Shown here: positions 1 to 6,894 of the stretch, piece by piece
Layout: the number at the start of each line of letters is the position of its first letter
Position numbering within the stretch: the stretch's first letter is position 1
NCBI GenBank assembly: GCA_947450405.1
Contig: CANFVI010000008.1
Coordinates: 1-22,707, forward strand
Source of the DNA: Flavobacteriales bacterium
GTDB taxonomy: Bacteria; Bacteroidota; Bacteroidia; NS11-12g; UBA955
DNA length: 22,707 bases
Direction: 5' to 3'
Notes under the pieces: model-generated
The model's input: the letters and a program-made list of their open reading frames with translations, nothing else
Database searches by the model: none
Told to the model about the DNA's origin: nothing
Program-made: the position numbers and the translations under genes

Positions 1-618
1 GTAATACGCAGTGGCCCTAAATTAGACAGATTGAAAATTCAAGACCCGAAATTGGAATTTAAAAAGGGGAAGAAATATTTATTGGGTTATGTGGGTGTAA
101 TAGGCGAGCAAGAAGGCGTTGACTTATTGCTAGAAAGTTTCAAAATTTTAATTGACAAAAAGATTGATATCCAATTGGCAATATTAGGAGGGGGTACATC
201 TTTGGAAAGTTTGAAATTATATACATCAAAATTGGGTTTGGATAATGATGTCGATTTTTACGGAAGGGTATCGGATCAACTATTGGTTGATGTCTTAAAT
301 ACGGCAGATATATGTGTAAATCCAGACAAGCCTACTGAAATGAACAATTTGAGCACAATGAATAAAATCATGGAGTATATGGCTCTTAAAAAGCCAATTG
401 TGCAATATGATTTAAAGGAAGGTCGTTTTTCTGCACAAGATGCTTCTTTATATGCGAATAAAGTTGCTGATTTTGCTGATAAAATCGAATATTTGTTTAA
501 TAATCCCGATTTACGTAATAAAATGGGCGAATTTGGTTACAACCGGGTAATTAATGAATTATCATGGGACCATGAATCTATCAAACTCCTAAATTTTTAT
601 GAGCGTGTTTTAAATTAA
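1..618 (+). CDS. Glycosyltransferase family 4 (GT-B), 5' truncated
   Basis: The reading frame is open from base 1 (translating as VIRSGPKLDR...), so the window cuts off the N-terminal half and no start is visible; the TTG at 31 is internal. What remains is the C-terminal Rossmann half of a GT-B glycosyltransferase. An RSGP strand is followed by GYVGVIGEQEGVDLLLES, then a donor-binding segment with STMNKIMEYMALKKPIV and DLKEGRFSAQDASLYA, typical of GT4 enzymes of O-antigen and exopolysaccharide loci. It would transfer a sugar from a nucleotide-sugar donor to a lipid-linked acceptor at the inner face of the cytoplasmic membrane; donor and acceptor cannot be read from sequence. The next gene makes the initiating sugar transferase, which fits a polysaccharide locus extending upstream. 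A clear intrinsic terminator follows, so this is the last gene of its transcript. Family assignment is confident; exact function is not. Confidence 0.88.
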   Translation, partial: VIRSGPKLDRLKIQDPKLEFKKGKKYLLGYVGVIGEQEGVDLLLESFKILIDKKIDIQLAILGGGTSLESLKLYTSKLGLDNDVDFYGRVSDQLLVDVLNTADICVNPDKPTEMNNLSTMNKIMEYMALKKPIVQYDLKEGRFSAQDASLYANKVADFADKIEYLFNNPDLRNKMGEFGYNRVINELSWDHESIKLLNFYERVLN

Positions 619-631
619 TTGATTTAAAAAG

Positions 632-665
632 TAATATACTTTTAAATTTAGTTTAAAGTATATTA
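632..665 (+). repeat. AT-rich 11-bp inverted repeat
   Basis: TAATATACTTT (632-642) and AAAGTATATTA (655-665) are perfect inverted copies with a 12-base spacer, 14 bases after the glycosyltransferase stop and ahead of the intrinsic terminator. It could fold in the mRNA 3' end or be a protein-binding site. No further role can be read. Confidence 0.5.
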
Positions 666-691
666 ATCTAAATTCAACATTAAATTTTTCT

Positions 692-721
692 AAAGGCACC
701 CAAACGGTGCCTTTTCTTTTT
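692..721 (+). terminator. Rho-independent terminator after the glycosyltransferase
   Basis: Stem AAAGGCACC (692-700) pairs perfectly over 9 bp with GGTGCCTTT (706-714), loop CAAAC, followed by a T-rich run (TTTTCTTTTT, 712-721). This is the clearest intrinsic terminator in the window. A GTG at 707, in frame with the next gene, lies inside the stem and is therefore not a plausible start. Confidence 0.9.
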
Positions 722-749
722 ACAAAGAAAATCATTCATTCATATAGTC

Positions 750-783
750 TTTGTGTGTGCTTAAAAGTTTGGTATTATTTTTG
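750..783 (+). promoter_or_regulatory. Bacteroidota-type promoter for the sugar transferase gene
   Basis: TTTG (750-753) and TATTTTTG (776-783) match the TTTG (-33) and TAnnTTTG (-7) elements of Bacteroidota promoters, with 22 bases between. The pair lies between the upstream terminator and the ATG at 800. Confidence 0.65.
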
Positions 784-799
784 TCAATACAAAACCGTT

Positions 800-2194
800 A
801 TGCCAATGCAATCAAAAAGTTTAAAGTTGTTAGTTGCCCTATTAGATCTTTTGGCGCTGCTGCTTTGCTATTATTTGTTGATGCCATTTTTGGTCTCTGA
901 ATTTGGTTCCATTAACCTTTCACGCAGTGTGAATTTTGTAGCTGCTTCAATTTCTTCGTGGTTGTTGGCAGCCTCTTTTGTAGGGGTATACTCAGATTCC
1001 AGCATTTCTGAATATGAGAATTACAACCGCAATACCTTTAGGGCCTATTTTTTATATGTGCTCATTTTTGGGTTTGTTTTGTTTTTTGTTTTTCATACCA
1101 TGGTTTCGCGCAATTTGATTTTTTCCCTTATGGGAATTACCATGTTAGGCTTGTTGATAAGTCGTTTTTGTCATTTAATGGTACTCAAATATTACCGTAC
1201 CACCAAATTGCTAACAATTAGGGTGGCAGTAATGGGTGAATATGAAAAAGCCAGGGAATTTGCCAATTATTTAAAAACAAAACCTCAGTTTTTTGAAGTG
1301 GCGGGATTAATTATCCCAAAAAACAACCAGGTGAATGAAAATCATTACGAAAACAGGGTATTGGGAAGCGAAGCGGAGTTGATTGAGATTTGTAAACAAC
1401 GGGAAATTACTGAGGTATTTTGCATGGGGTTGCCTGATGAAAATCCTGTTATTGCTTCATTGTACAACAAAGCTGAGTTAAGTTTTATAAAAATGCGCTT
1501 TATTCCTAATTTCCATGGGTTGGTGCACCACCAAACTTCCATTGACTTTATTGGTACTTTTCCGGTGTTGAGTTTGCGTACTGAACCATTGGAATACAGA
1601 TACAATCAAATTAAGAAACGTGCCTTTGATTTGGTTTTTAGTTTTTTGGTGATTGTATTGCTCTTTAGTTGGTTGTTTCCCATTATTGCGTTGCTAATTA
1701 AATTGGGTTCAAAAGGACCCGTATTTTTTGTACAAGACCGCAGTGGTAAAAACAATGCCACCTTTAAATGTATCAAATTTAGAAGCATGAAGGTGAACAA
1801 TGAGGCACATTTGCGTCAGGCTTCTGCAAACGACGATCGGTTAACCAAACTAGGCAAGTTTATGCGCAAAACCAATATTGATGAATTGCCACAGTTTTTT
1901 AACGTATTCATGGGCGACATGAGTGTTGTTGGCCCAAGACCCCATATGTTAAAGCATACAGAGCAATATAGCAAATTAATTTCTCAATATATGTTGAGGC
2001 ATTGGTTGAAACCAGGAATTACGGGTTGGGCACAAGTAAATGGTTATAGAGGTGAAACCAAGGAAGTGAATGACATGGAAAAACGTGTAGAATACGACAT
2101 TTGGTATGGTGAAAATTGGAACTTCTTTTTAGATTTACGCATCATTTGGCGTACCGTTTTTAATACGGTGAAGGGTGACAAAAAGGCCTTTTAA
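800..2194 (+). CDS. Undecaprenyl-phosphate sugar phosphotransferase (WcaJ/EPS polyprenyl glycosylphosphotransferase family)
   Basis: A 464-residue membrane enzyme that would start polysaccharide repeat-unit assembly by moving a sugar-1-phosphate from a UDP-sugar onto undecaprenyl phosphate. The N-terminus has about four hydrophobic segments (roughly residues 7-32, 45-63, 83-103 and 106-128). A soluble Rossmann-like middle follows (about 138-265), then the bacterial sugar transferase domain (about 272-464) with its own hydrophobic entry helix (about 276-300). Conserved marks are KCIKFRSM, NIDELPQ (359-365), SVVGPRPH (375-382) and KPGITGWAQVNGYRG (404-418). I chose ATG 800 because it follows a good promoter; ATG 806 is an alternative. 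The open frame back to GTG 707 would start inside a terminator hairpin. Family is certain; the sugar (Glc-1-P, Gal-1-P or a HexNAc-1-P) is not readable. Confidence 0.92.
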   Translation: MPMQSKSLKLLVALLDLLALLLCYYLLMPFLVSEFGSINLSRSVNFVAASISSWLLAASFVGVYSDSSISEYENYNRNTFRAYFLYVLIFGFVLFFVFHTMVSRNLIFSLMGITMLGLLISRFCHLMVLKYYRTTKLLTIRVAVMGEYEKAREFANYLKTKPQFFEVAGLIIPKNNQVNENHYENRVLGSEAELIEICKQREITEVFCMGLPDENPVIASLYNKAELSFIKMRFIPNFHGLVHHQTSIDFIGTFPVLSLRTEPLEYRYNQIKKRAFDLVFSFLVIVLLFSWLFPIIALLIKLGSKGPVFFVQDRSGKNNATFKCIKFRSMKVNNEAHLRQASANDDRLTKLGKFMRKTNIDELPQFFNVFMGDMSVVGPRPHMLKHTEQYSKLISQYMLRHWLKPGITGWAQVNGYRGETKEVNDMEKRVEYDIWYGENWNFFLDLRIIWRTVFNTVKGDKKAF

Positions 2195-2196
2195 AT

Positions 2197-2250
2197 TGGT
2201 TTAGTGTTTAGGGTTTAGTTGCACTGCGTACGTTTAGGGTTTATTTCAAT
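2197..2250 (+). repeat. Interspersed repeat: TTTAG-rich arms around a short hairpin
   Basis: Begins right after the sugar transferase stop codon. It has TTTAG-rich arms around GCACTGCGTAC (2221-2231), a 4-bp stem with one mismatch, then CGTTTAGGGTTTATTTCAA. The two downstream copies (3203 onward, 3361 onward) share the layout and carry GCACTGCGTGC, which restores full pairing. No 9-bp tandem motif is attached to this copy. Confidence 0.7.
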
Positions 2251-2258
2251 TACCTTTG
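2251..2258 (+). promoter_or_regulatory. TAnnTTTG -7 element of the epimerase gene
   Basis: TACCTTTG fits TAnnTTTG and ends only four bases before the ATG at 2263. The transcript would therefore start at or next to the A of ATG, suggesting leaderless or nearly leaderless mRNA. No clear -33 TTTG is visible. Confidence 0.55.
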
Positions 2259-2262
2259 TAGC

Positions 2263-3213
2263 ATGAAAATTCTTGTTACGGGTGGAGCCGGATTTATTGG
2301 TTCAAACTTGGTGGCTTCTTTGTTGCAGCGCGATGATGTTACTTTGGTGAGGGTGTTAGACAATCTGTCTACAGGGCATTATGGCAATTTGGCTGAATTT
2401 GAAAACCACTCAAAATTTGAATTTTTAGAAGGCGATATCTGCAACATAGTAGATTGTGAAAAAGCATGCGAAGGCATGGATGCAATTAGCCACCAGGCGG
2501 CTTTGGGTTCTGTACCAAGGAGTATCAACGATCCCATTGCTTCGCACAATGTAAATGTAAATGGGTTTTTGAATATGCTCATGGCTGCCCGCAAACACAA
2601 TATAGATCGCATTGTCTATGCCTCAAGCTCATCGGTGTATGGAGACTTGAATGAGTCCCCCAAAATAGAGAAAAGAGTGGGAAAGGTGTTAAGTCCTTAC
2701 GCTGCCACCAAAATGTCGAACGAATTGTATGGCGAGGCATTTGCCAAAAACTACAACATGAGTGTGGTTGGGTTTCGGTATTTCAATGTATTTGGTCCCA
2801 AACAAGATCCGAATGGGCCTTATGCTGCTGTAATTCCATTGTTTATCAAATCTGCCTTGGAGGGCGTTTCGCCCTTAATCAATGGTGATGGCAGCATTAC
2901 CCGTGATTTTACACCCGTAGAAAATGTGGTAGCCATTAATACCTTGGCATTGTTTGGATATTTAGAAGAAGGCAAGCACTATGTGTTTAATGTTGCTTGC
3001 GGACAAGCTACAGATTTGTTAGGCATTTGGAAAATAATCAAAGCCATTACCAAATCAAAAGTAAATGCAGAACACGGCCCCATTAGAAAAGGCGATATCT
3101 TATTCAGCCTCGCCGACATTACCTTTGCCAAAGAAATTTTAGGCTACAATCCAAAAACTGACTTAAAAGCAGCTTTGGAAAAAACCATCAACTATTATCG
3201 GTTTAGTGTTTAG
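2263..3213 (+). CDS. NAD-dependent UDP-HexNAc 4-epimerase (WbpP/TviC-like, extended SDR)
   Basis: A 316-residue extended short-chain dehydrogenase/reductase that would invert C4 of a UDP-sugar. The NAD-binding GGAGFIG is at residues 7-13, and SSSSVYG (121-127) with Y146-x3-K150 forms the catalytic set. GSVPRSI (82-88) followed by DP, and NVFGPKQDPNGPYAAVIP, resemble WbpP/TviC, which act on UDP-GlcNAc/UDP-GalNAc or their uronic acids, more than plain GalE. The TviB/WbpO-like dehydrogenase at 5487 makes a UDP-GalNAcA route likely. Start ATG 2263 directly follows a -7 element. The last codons (F-S-V) and the stop lie inside the first copy of the interspersed repeat, so the native C-terminus may have been replaced. 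Substrate is inferred, not shown. Confidence 0.9.
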   Translation: MKILVTGGAGFIGSNLVASLLQRDDVTLVRVLDNLSTGHYGNLAEFENHSKFEFLEGDICNIVDCEKACEGMDAISHQAALGSVPRSINDPIASHNVNVNGFLNMLMAARKHNIDRIVYASSSSVYGDLNESPKIEKRVGKVLSPYAATKMSNELYGEAFAKNYNMSVVGFRYFNVFGPKQDPNGPYAAVIPLFIKSALEGVSPLINGDGSITRDFTPVENVVAINTLALFGYLEEGKHYVFNVACGQATDLLGIWKIIKAITKSKVNAEHGPIRKGDILFSLADITFAKEILGYNPKTDLKAALEKTINYYRFSV

Positions 3214-3489
3214 TAGCACTGCGTGCGTTTAGGGTTATTTTCAAGTCCCCACCTAATTATCCGTCTAAACGGCTCAAACCACTAATCCCAATCTGTCTAA
3301 TCCTCCCGAAAGCTTTCGGGATAACCTGTCTAACCCGTCTAATCTTTTTTGGTTTAGGGGTTAGTGTTTAGTAGCACTGCGTGCGTTTAGGGTTATTTTC
3401 AAGTCCCCACCTCATTATCCGTCTAAACGGCTCGAACCACTAATCCCAATCTGTCTAATCTGTCTAACCCGTCTAATCTGTCTAATCTA
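3203..3489 (+). repeat. Two direct copies of the interspersed repeat with 9-bp tandem tails
   Basis: This fills the gap between the epimerase and amidotransferase genes. Two copies of about 100 bp begin at 3203 and 3361 (offset 158) and differ at only about two positions (TAATTAT/TCATTAT and CTCAAACC/CTCGAACC). Each has TTAGTGTTTAG, hairpin GCAC-TGC-GTGC (3216-3226, 3374-3384), a segment with CAAGTCCCCACC, and a tail of TGTCTAATC-type 9-mers. The second tail has five near-perfect units (about 3448-3489). The first tail is interrupted by the palindrome at 3305-3320. No gene is seen between 3214 and 3555. Confidence 0.85.
3305..3320. repeat. Perfect 16-bp palindrome CCCGAAAGCTTTCGGG
   Basis: A self-complementary 16-mer interrupting the 9-bp tandem tail of the first repeat copy and absent from the second. 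Its half, TTCGGGAT, recurs as AATTCGGGATTAGAC inside the array downstream of 9103, so it appears to be a module of the same repeat family. Confidence 0.75.
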
Positions 3490-3555
3490 ATTACATTGAA
3501 TCAAGAAATACCCACTTTTAAAAAATTATTTAGTTAATTTCAGGCTAACACCTTA

Positions 3556-3563
3556 TATATTTG
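3556..3563 (+). promoter_or_regulatory. TAnnTTTG -7 element of the amidotransferase gene
   Basis: TATATTTG matches TAnnTTTG and lies 16 bases before ATG 3580, downstream of the repeat block. Transcription therefore restarts after the repeats. The leader is T/A-rich with no Shine-Dalgarno sequence. Confidence 0.6.
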
Positions 3564-3579
3564 TTTTTGTTTAAATTAA

Positions 3580-5352
3580 ATGTGTGGAATTTACGGAATA
3601 GTTAACTTTAATTCTGAGGCAGCAAACCATGTTGATTCTTTGAAATTAATGATGTCGGAATCTGAGTATAGGGGTCCCGATAGTCAAGACTATAGGGTAT
3701 TTGACCATGTTTCTTTTGGATTTAACCGCTTGTCGATCATTGACGTTGACAAACGTTCAAACCAACCATTTGAAATTAAAGATTTTGGTTTGTCAATTGT
3801 TTTTAATGGAGAAATTTACAATTACTTAGAAATTAAGGCAGATTTAATTGGTTTGGGGTATGGTTTTCAAACCACTTCTGATACTGAGGTTTTGCTAACG
3901 GCTTATTACCATTACAAAGAGGCGGCATTTGATCTATTCAATGGCATGTGGGCCATTGCCATTTATGATTCAGTGAACAAAACGGTGTTGTTGTCGAGAG
4001 ACCGTTTGGGCATCAAGCCGCTGTATTACATGGTGCAGAACAACGCCTTTTATTTTGCTTCGGAAATGAAATCGCTGTTAATAGTGAAAGAAAGCAAAGT
4101 ATCGAATAAGGAGGCATTGAACAATTATTTGGTGTATGGTGCCAATACAACCATTTCGGGTGAAACTTTTGTTGAAGGCATTCATGAATTTGCGGCAGGT
4201 TCTTATGGCTATGTGAAAGAAGAAGGCATTGAAATGATGCAATATTATTTCCCTCCAGATAATTTGGTTGAAAGAGATGCAACAGCATTGGCTTCAGAAA
4301 TATTAGACACATTCAAATCATCTATCAAACTGCGTTTGCGCGCGGATGTGCCTGTGGCGCTGATGTTGAGTGGGGGCTTAGACTCGTCTGCCATTGCATT
4401 TGCCATTGATGAAATGGTTGAAAACAAGGAAATTGAAATCCAATATATCCATGCGTTTACGTTAAATTTTGAGGGATTTGACAAAAACGAGTGGAACATG
4501 GTTCAAGAAAATGCAAAGCATTTGAAGCATGTGGTATGTCATCCCATCAACATCAATATTGAATTATTTAAGCAGGAAATTCCCAATTTGTTGGTGAAAT
4601 TTGATTTGCCTGTGTTGAGTGTGTCGCATTTGTTGCATGCCTATGCCATGGAAGAAATCAAGAAGCAAGGCTTTACGGTGGTATTGAATGGTCAGGGTCC
4701 TGATGAAATTTATGGTGGCTATTTCCCAAAAGATTTGGGTAGTTTGCTAATAGATACATTTAGAGGTTCAATTGCGAATGGTTTTAGAGAAATGAAATTA
4801 ACCAAGGGCAATTGGAATCAGGGTTATTTTTTACAGTTTAAATCGGCGGTTTATGCAGCATTAAAGTATAAATGGCCTAAAATTTATGCTATCTTAATGA
4901 ATTATTCAGTTACGGGCAAGTTTCAGGTTTCGGGTTTGAATCATCCTTCAAAAAAAGAAAACTGCAAAAGTTATTTTGATTTTATATGTCGCAAGCAAGT
5001 TTTTGATACCAAGTTCAACTGCATTTTGCAATATGAAGATATGGCATCGATGTTAAATTCGATAGAAATGCGTTCACCTTTTTTGGATTACCGTTTGGTA
5101 AATTTGGGATTGAGTTTGCCATCTGAATACAAGTTGCGCGAAGGGTATTCAAAATGGATATTGAGAAAGGCATTTACAGCATTGTTGCCGGCTCACATTT
5201 GTTGGTCGGGCTGGAAGTATGGCTATGCGGTTCCAAAACAATTGTTGCTTACGGGCTTGGTAAACAACACCAAAAACACGGAGGCCGCTTGGAACAACGC
5301 TTGGCGCAAATATAACTTAGAAATGTGGCTTGCTGCCAGAAATATTCGGTAG
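3580..5352 (+). CDS. Glutamine-dependent amidotransferase, asparagine synthase B family
   Basis: A 590-residue class II amidotransferase. The N-terminal Ntn glutaminase starts with MCGIYG, and Cys2 becomes the nucleophile after Met removal. RGPDSQ (31-36), NRLSIID (49-55) and NGEIYN (76-81) are present. The C-terminal synthetase half carries the ATP pyrophosphatase loop SGGLDSS (264-270), NGQGPDEIYGGY and EMRSPFLDYRLV. It would hydrolyse glutamine and use the ammonia to amidate an ATP-activated carboxylate. True AsnB makes asparagine. In polysaccharide loci, paralogues such as WbpS are thought to amidate uronic acids, and here the neighbours are the epimerase and UDP-sugar dehydrogenase that would make one. 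The stop is followed at once by another repeat copy. Family is certain; acceptor is uncertain. Confidence 0.9.
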   Translation: MCGIYGIVNFNSEAANHVDSLKLMMSESEYRGPDSQDYRVFDHVSFGFNRLSIIDVDKRSNQPFEIKDFGLSIVFNGEIYNYLEIKADLIGLGYGFQTTSDTEVLLTAYYHYKEAAFDLFNGMWAIAIYDSVNKTVLLSRDRLGIKPLYYMVQNNAFYFASEMKSLLIVKESKVSNKEALNNYLVYGANTTISGETFVEGIHEFAAGSYGYVKEEGIEMMQYYFPPDNLVERDATALASEILDTFKSSIKLRLRADVPVALMLSGGLDSSAIAFAIDEMVENKEIEIQYIHAFTLNFEGFDKNEWNMVQENAKHLKHVVCHPININIELFKQEIPNLLVKFDLPVLSVSHLLHAYAMEEIKKQGFTVVLNGQGPDEIYGGYFPKDLGSLLIDTFRGSIANGFREMKLTKGNWNQGYFLQFKSAVYAALKYKWPKIYAILMNYSVTGKFQVSGLNHPSKKENCKSYFDFICRKQVFDTKFNCILQYEDMASMLNSIEMRSPFLDYRLVNLGLSLPSEYKLREGYSKWILRKAFTALLPAHICWSGWKYGYAVPKQLLLTGLVNNTKNTEAAWNNAWRKYNLEMWLAARNIR

Positions 5353-5413
5353 GTTTAGGGTTCCCCCAAAAAATCTGTCTAATCTGTCTAACCCGTCTAA
5401 TCCGTCTAATCTC
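5353..5413 (+). repeat. Interspersed repeat with five 9-bp units
   Basis: Directly after the amidotransferase stop: GTTTAGGG, a short C-rich stretch, then AAATC followed by TGTCTAATC / TGTCTAACC / CGTCTAATC-type 9-mers (about 5372-5413). The tandem part is almost identical to those at 3448-3489 and 6832-6873. No hairpin arm is attached here. Confidence 0.8.
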
Positions 5414-5436
5414 TTGTTTATGGATCAAGTTTATAT

Positions 5437-5444
5437 TATTTTTG
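5437..5444 (+). promoter_or_regulatory. TAnnTTTG -7 element of the UDP-sugar dehydrogenase gene
   Basis: TATTTTTG matches TAnnTTTG, 42 bases before ATG 5487. A partial -33 match (CTTG at 5413-5416) lies 20 bases upstream of it. Confidence 0.55.
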
Positions 5445-5486
5445 ACCACTTACCAAACCACATACACCTTTTTTAAACCCCAAACG

Positions 5487-6800
5487 ATGCCAAATACCAC
5501 AAACAAACAATACAAAATTGCAATCATTGGCTTGGGTTATGTGGGATTGCCCCTGTCGGTGGCTTTTGCTGAAAAATACAAAGTGGTTGGGTATGATATC
5601 AATTTGCAGCGTATAGCCGAATTGAAGGAGTTTAACGACCGCACTTTGGAAATTTCAGCGGAACAATTGGACCATGTGCTTGTTTCCGATGAAAATTATT
5701 TGGCAAACAATGGCGCAACGGGGTTGTATACCACCACGAATGCCGCTGATTTATGGGAGTGCAACTTTTTCATTGTTACAGTTCCCACGCCAACCGACAA
5801 ACACAACCGCCCTGTTCTTACGCCTTTGATCAAAGCCAGTGAAACGGTTGGAAAGTTTTTAAAACAAGGAGATATTGTGGTGTATGAAAGCACCGTTTAT
5901 CCTGGAGTTACCGAAGAGGAATGTGTGCCCGTGCTTGAAAAAGTGAGTGGTTTGAAATTTAACCAAGATTTTTTTGCAGGATATTCGCCTGAGCGCATCA
6001 ATCCCGGCGACAAAGAACATACAGTTACCAAAATTTTAAAGGTTACCAGTGGCAGTACCCCTGAAATTGCAATTGAAATAGACGACGTTTATAAAAGTGT
6101 GATTACCGCTGGAACCCACAAAGCGTCGAGCATCAAAGTGGCGGAGGCTGCAAAGGTCATTGAAAACAGCCAGCGCGACATCAACATTGCTTTTGTAAAT
6201 GAATTGGCCAAAATTTTTAATTTGATGGGCATTGACACCCATGATGTTTTGGAGGCAGCGGGCACCAAATGGAATTTCTTGAAATTTAAACCCGGTCTTG
6301 TTGGGGGCCATTGCATTGGCGTTGATCCATATTATTTGGCTCAGAAAGCGCTAGCCTTGGGTTACCACCCAGAAATCATCTTGGCGGGACGCAGGCTAAA
6401 CGATGAAATGGGAAAATATGTTGCCACTGAAGTAATTAAGTTGATGTTAAAAAAGGACATCATGGTAAAAAATGCAAACTTATTGGTGATGGGTTTCACC
6501 TTCAAAGAAGATTGTCCTGATGTGCGCAACACCAAGGTAATTGATATTGTAAAAGAAATGCAATCATATGATGTAAATGTAACCATTTATGATCCTTTGG
6601 CAAACCCATTGGAGGTGTTCCATGAGTATGGAGTTATCTCTCAAAACACAATACCCACCATGCGTTATGACGCGGTAATTTTGGCAGTTTCGCACAAAGA
6701 ATTCCTCTCTATGGATTTAGAAAACCTGTTAAATCCCACCGCCGTTTTCTACGACGTCAAGGGCTGCATCACTGGAAATTTCGTTGATTTAAGACTTTAA
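5487..6800 (+). CDS. UDP-N-acetylhexosamine 6-dehydrogenase (TviB/WbpO-like)
   Basis: A 437-residue UDP-glucose/GDP-mannose dehydrogenase family enzyme that oxidises C6 of a UDP-HexNAc to the uronic acid with two NAD+. The N-terminal NAD domain has GLGYVG at 15-20. A central helix carries EAAKVIENSQRDINIAFVNE, and the thiohemiacetal cysteine is Cys276 in GGHCIGVDPYYL. The C-terminal UDP-binding domain has GFTFKEDCPDVRNTK. The ENSQRDINIAFVNE and GGHCIGVDPYYLA blocks fit the TviB/VipA/WbpO branch (UDP-GlcNAc or UDP-GalNAc) rather than UDP-glucose Ugd. ATG 5487 is the start because the frame's upstream extension translates the 9-bp repeat. With the WbpP-like epimerase it would supply UDP-GalNAcA. 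Confidence 0.92.
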   Translation: MPNTTNKQYKIAIIGLGYVGLPLSVAFAEKYKVVGYDINLQRIAELKEFNDRTLEISAEQLDHVLVSDENYLANNGATGLYTTTNAADLWECNFFIVTVPTPTDKHNRPVLTPLIKASETVGKFLKQGDIVVYESTVYPGVTEEECVPVLEKVSGLKFNQDFFAGYSPERINPGDKEHTVTKILKVTSGSTPEIAIEIDDVYKSVITAGTHKASSIKVAEAAKVIENSQRDINIAFVNELAKIFNLMGIDTHDVLEAAGTKWNFLKFKPGLVGGHCIGVDPYYLAQKALALGYHPEIILAGRRLNDEMGKYVATEVIKLMLKKDIMVKNANLLVMGFTFKEDCPDVRNTKVIDIVKEMQSYDVNVTIYDPLANPLEVFHEYGVISQNTIPTMRYDAVILAVSHKEFLSMDLENLLNPTAVFYDVKGCITGNFVDLRL

Positions 6801-6873
6801 ATCGGCGCAGCCGATTTGGTTTATAAACAAAAATCTGTCTAATCTGTCTAACCCGTCTAATCTGTCTAATCTT
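6799..6873 (+). repeat. Interspersed repeat: 8-bp hairpin plus five 9-bp units
   Basis: AAATCGGC (6799-6806) and GCCGATTT (6810-6817) form a perfect 8-bp stem with loop GCA. It overlaps the dehydrogenase stop codon and may act as an RNA 3'-end hairpin, though only a short T run follows. After GGTTTATAAACA comes the tandem run (6832-6873), near identical to those at 3448 and 5372. The trinucleotide loop matches the other hairpins of the family while the stem sequence differs. Confidence 0.75.
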
Positions 6874-6878
6874 TTTCT

Positions 6879-6886
6879 TACTTTTG
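6879..6886 (+). promoter_or_regulatory. TAnnTTTG -7 element of the S46 peptidase gene
   Basis: TACTTTTG fits TAnnTTTG. It is eight bases before ATG 6895 and six bases after the repeat, so the mRNA leader would be only a few bases long. Confidence 0.6.
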
Positions 6887-6894
6887 CTCTTTTT

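Noticed and set aside
10..33. Copy of the repeat (ATTAGACAGATT) at the window start
   Set aside because: It lies in the coding frame of the glycosyltransferase at a conserved R-S-G-P-x-L motif; the match is short and probably coincidental.
707..799. N-terminal extension of the sugar transferase from GTG 707
   Set aside because: The GTG lies within the right arm of the intrinsic terminator stem and precedes the promoter elements at 750-783; ATG 800 is the better start.
1345..1605. Antisense ORFs inside the sugar transferase, peptidase, pheT and hydrolase genes
   Set aside because: They overlap confidently assigned genes, lack start signals and show no recognisable motifs.
5325..5486. 54-codon N-terminal extension of the UDP-sugar dehydrogenase
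   Set aside because: The extension overlaps the amidotransferase gene and translates the 9-bp repeat, which stays open because 9 is a multiple of 3. The family start fits ATG 5487.
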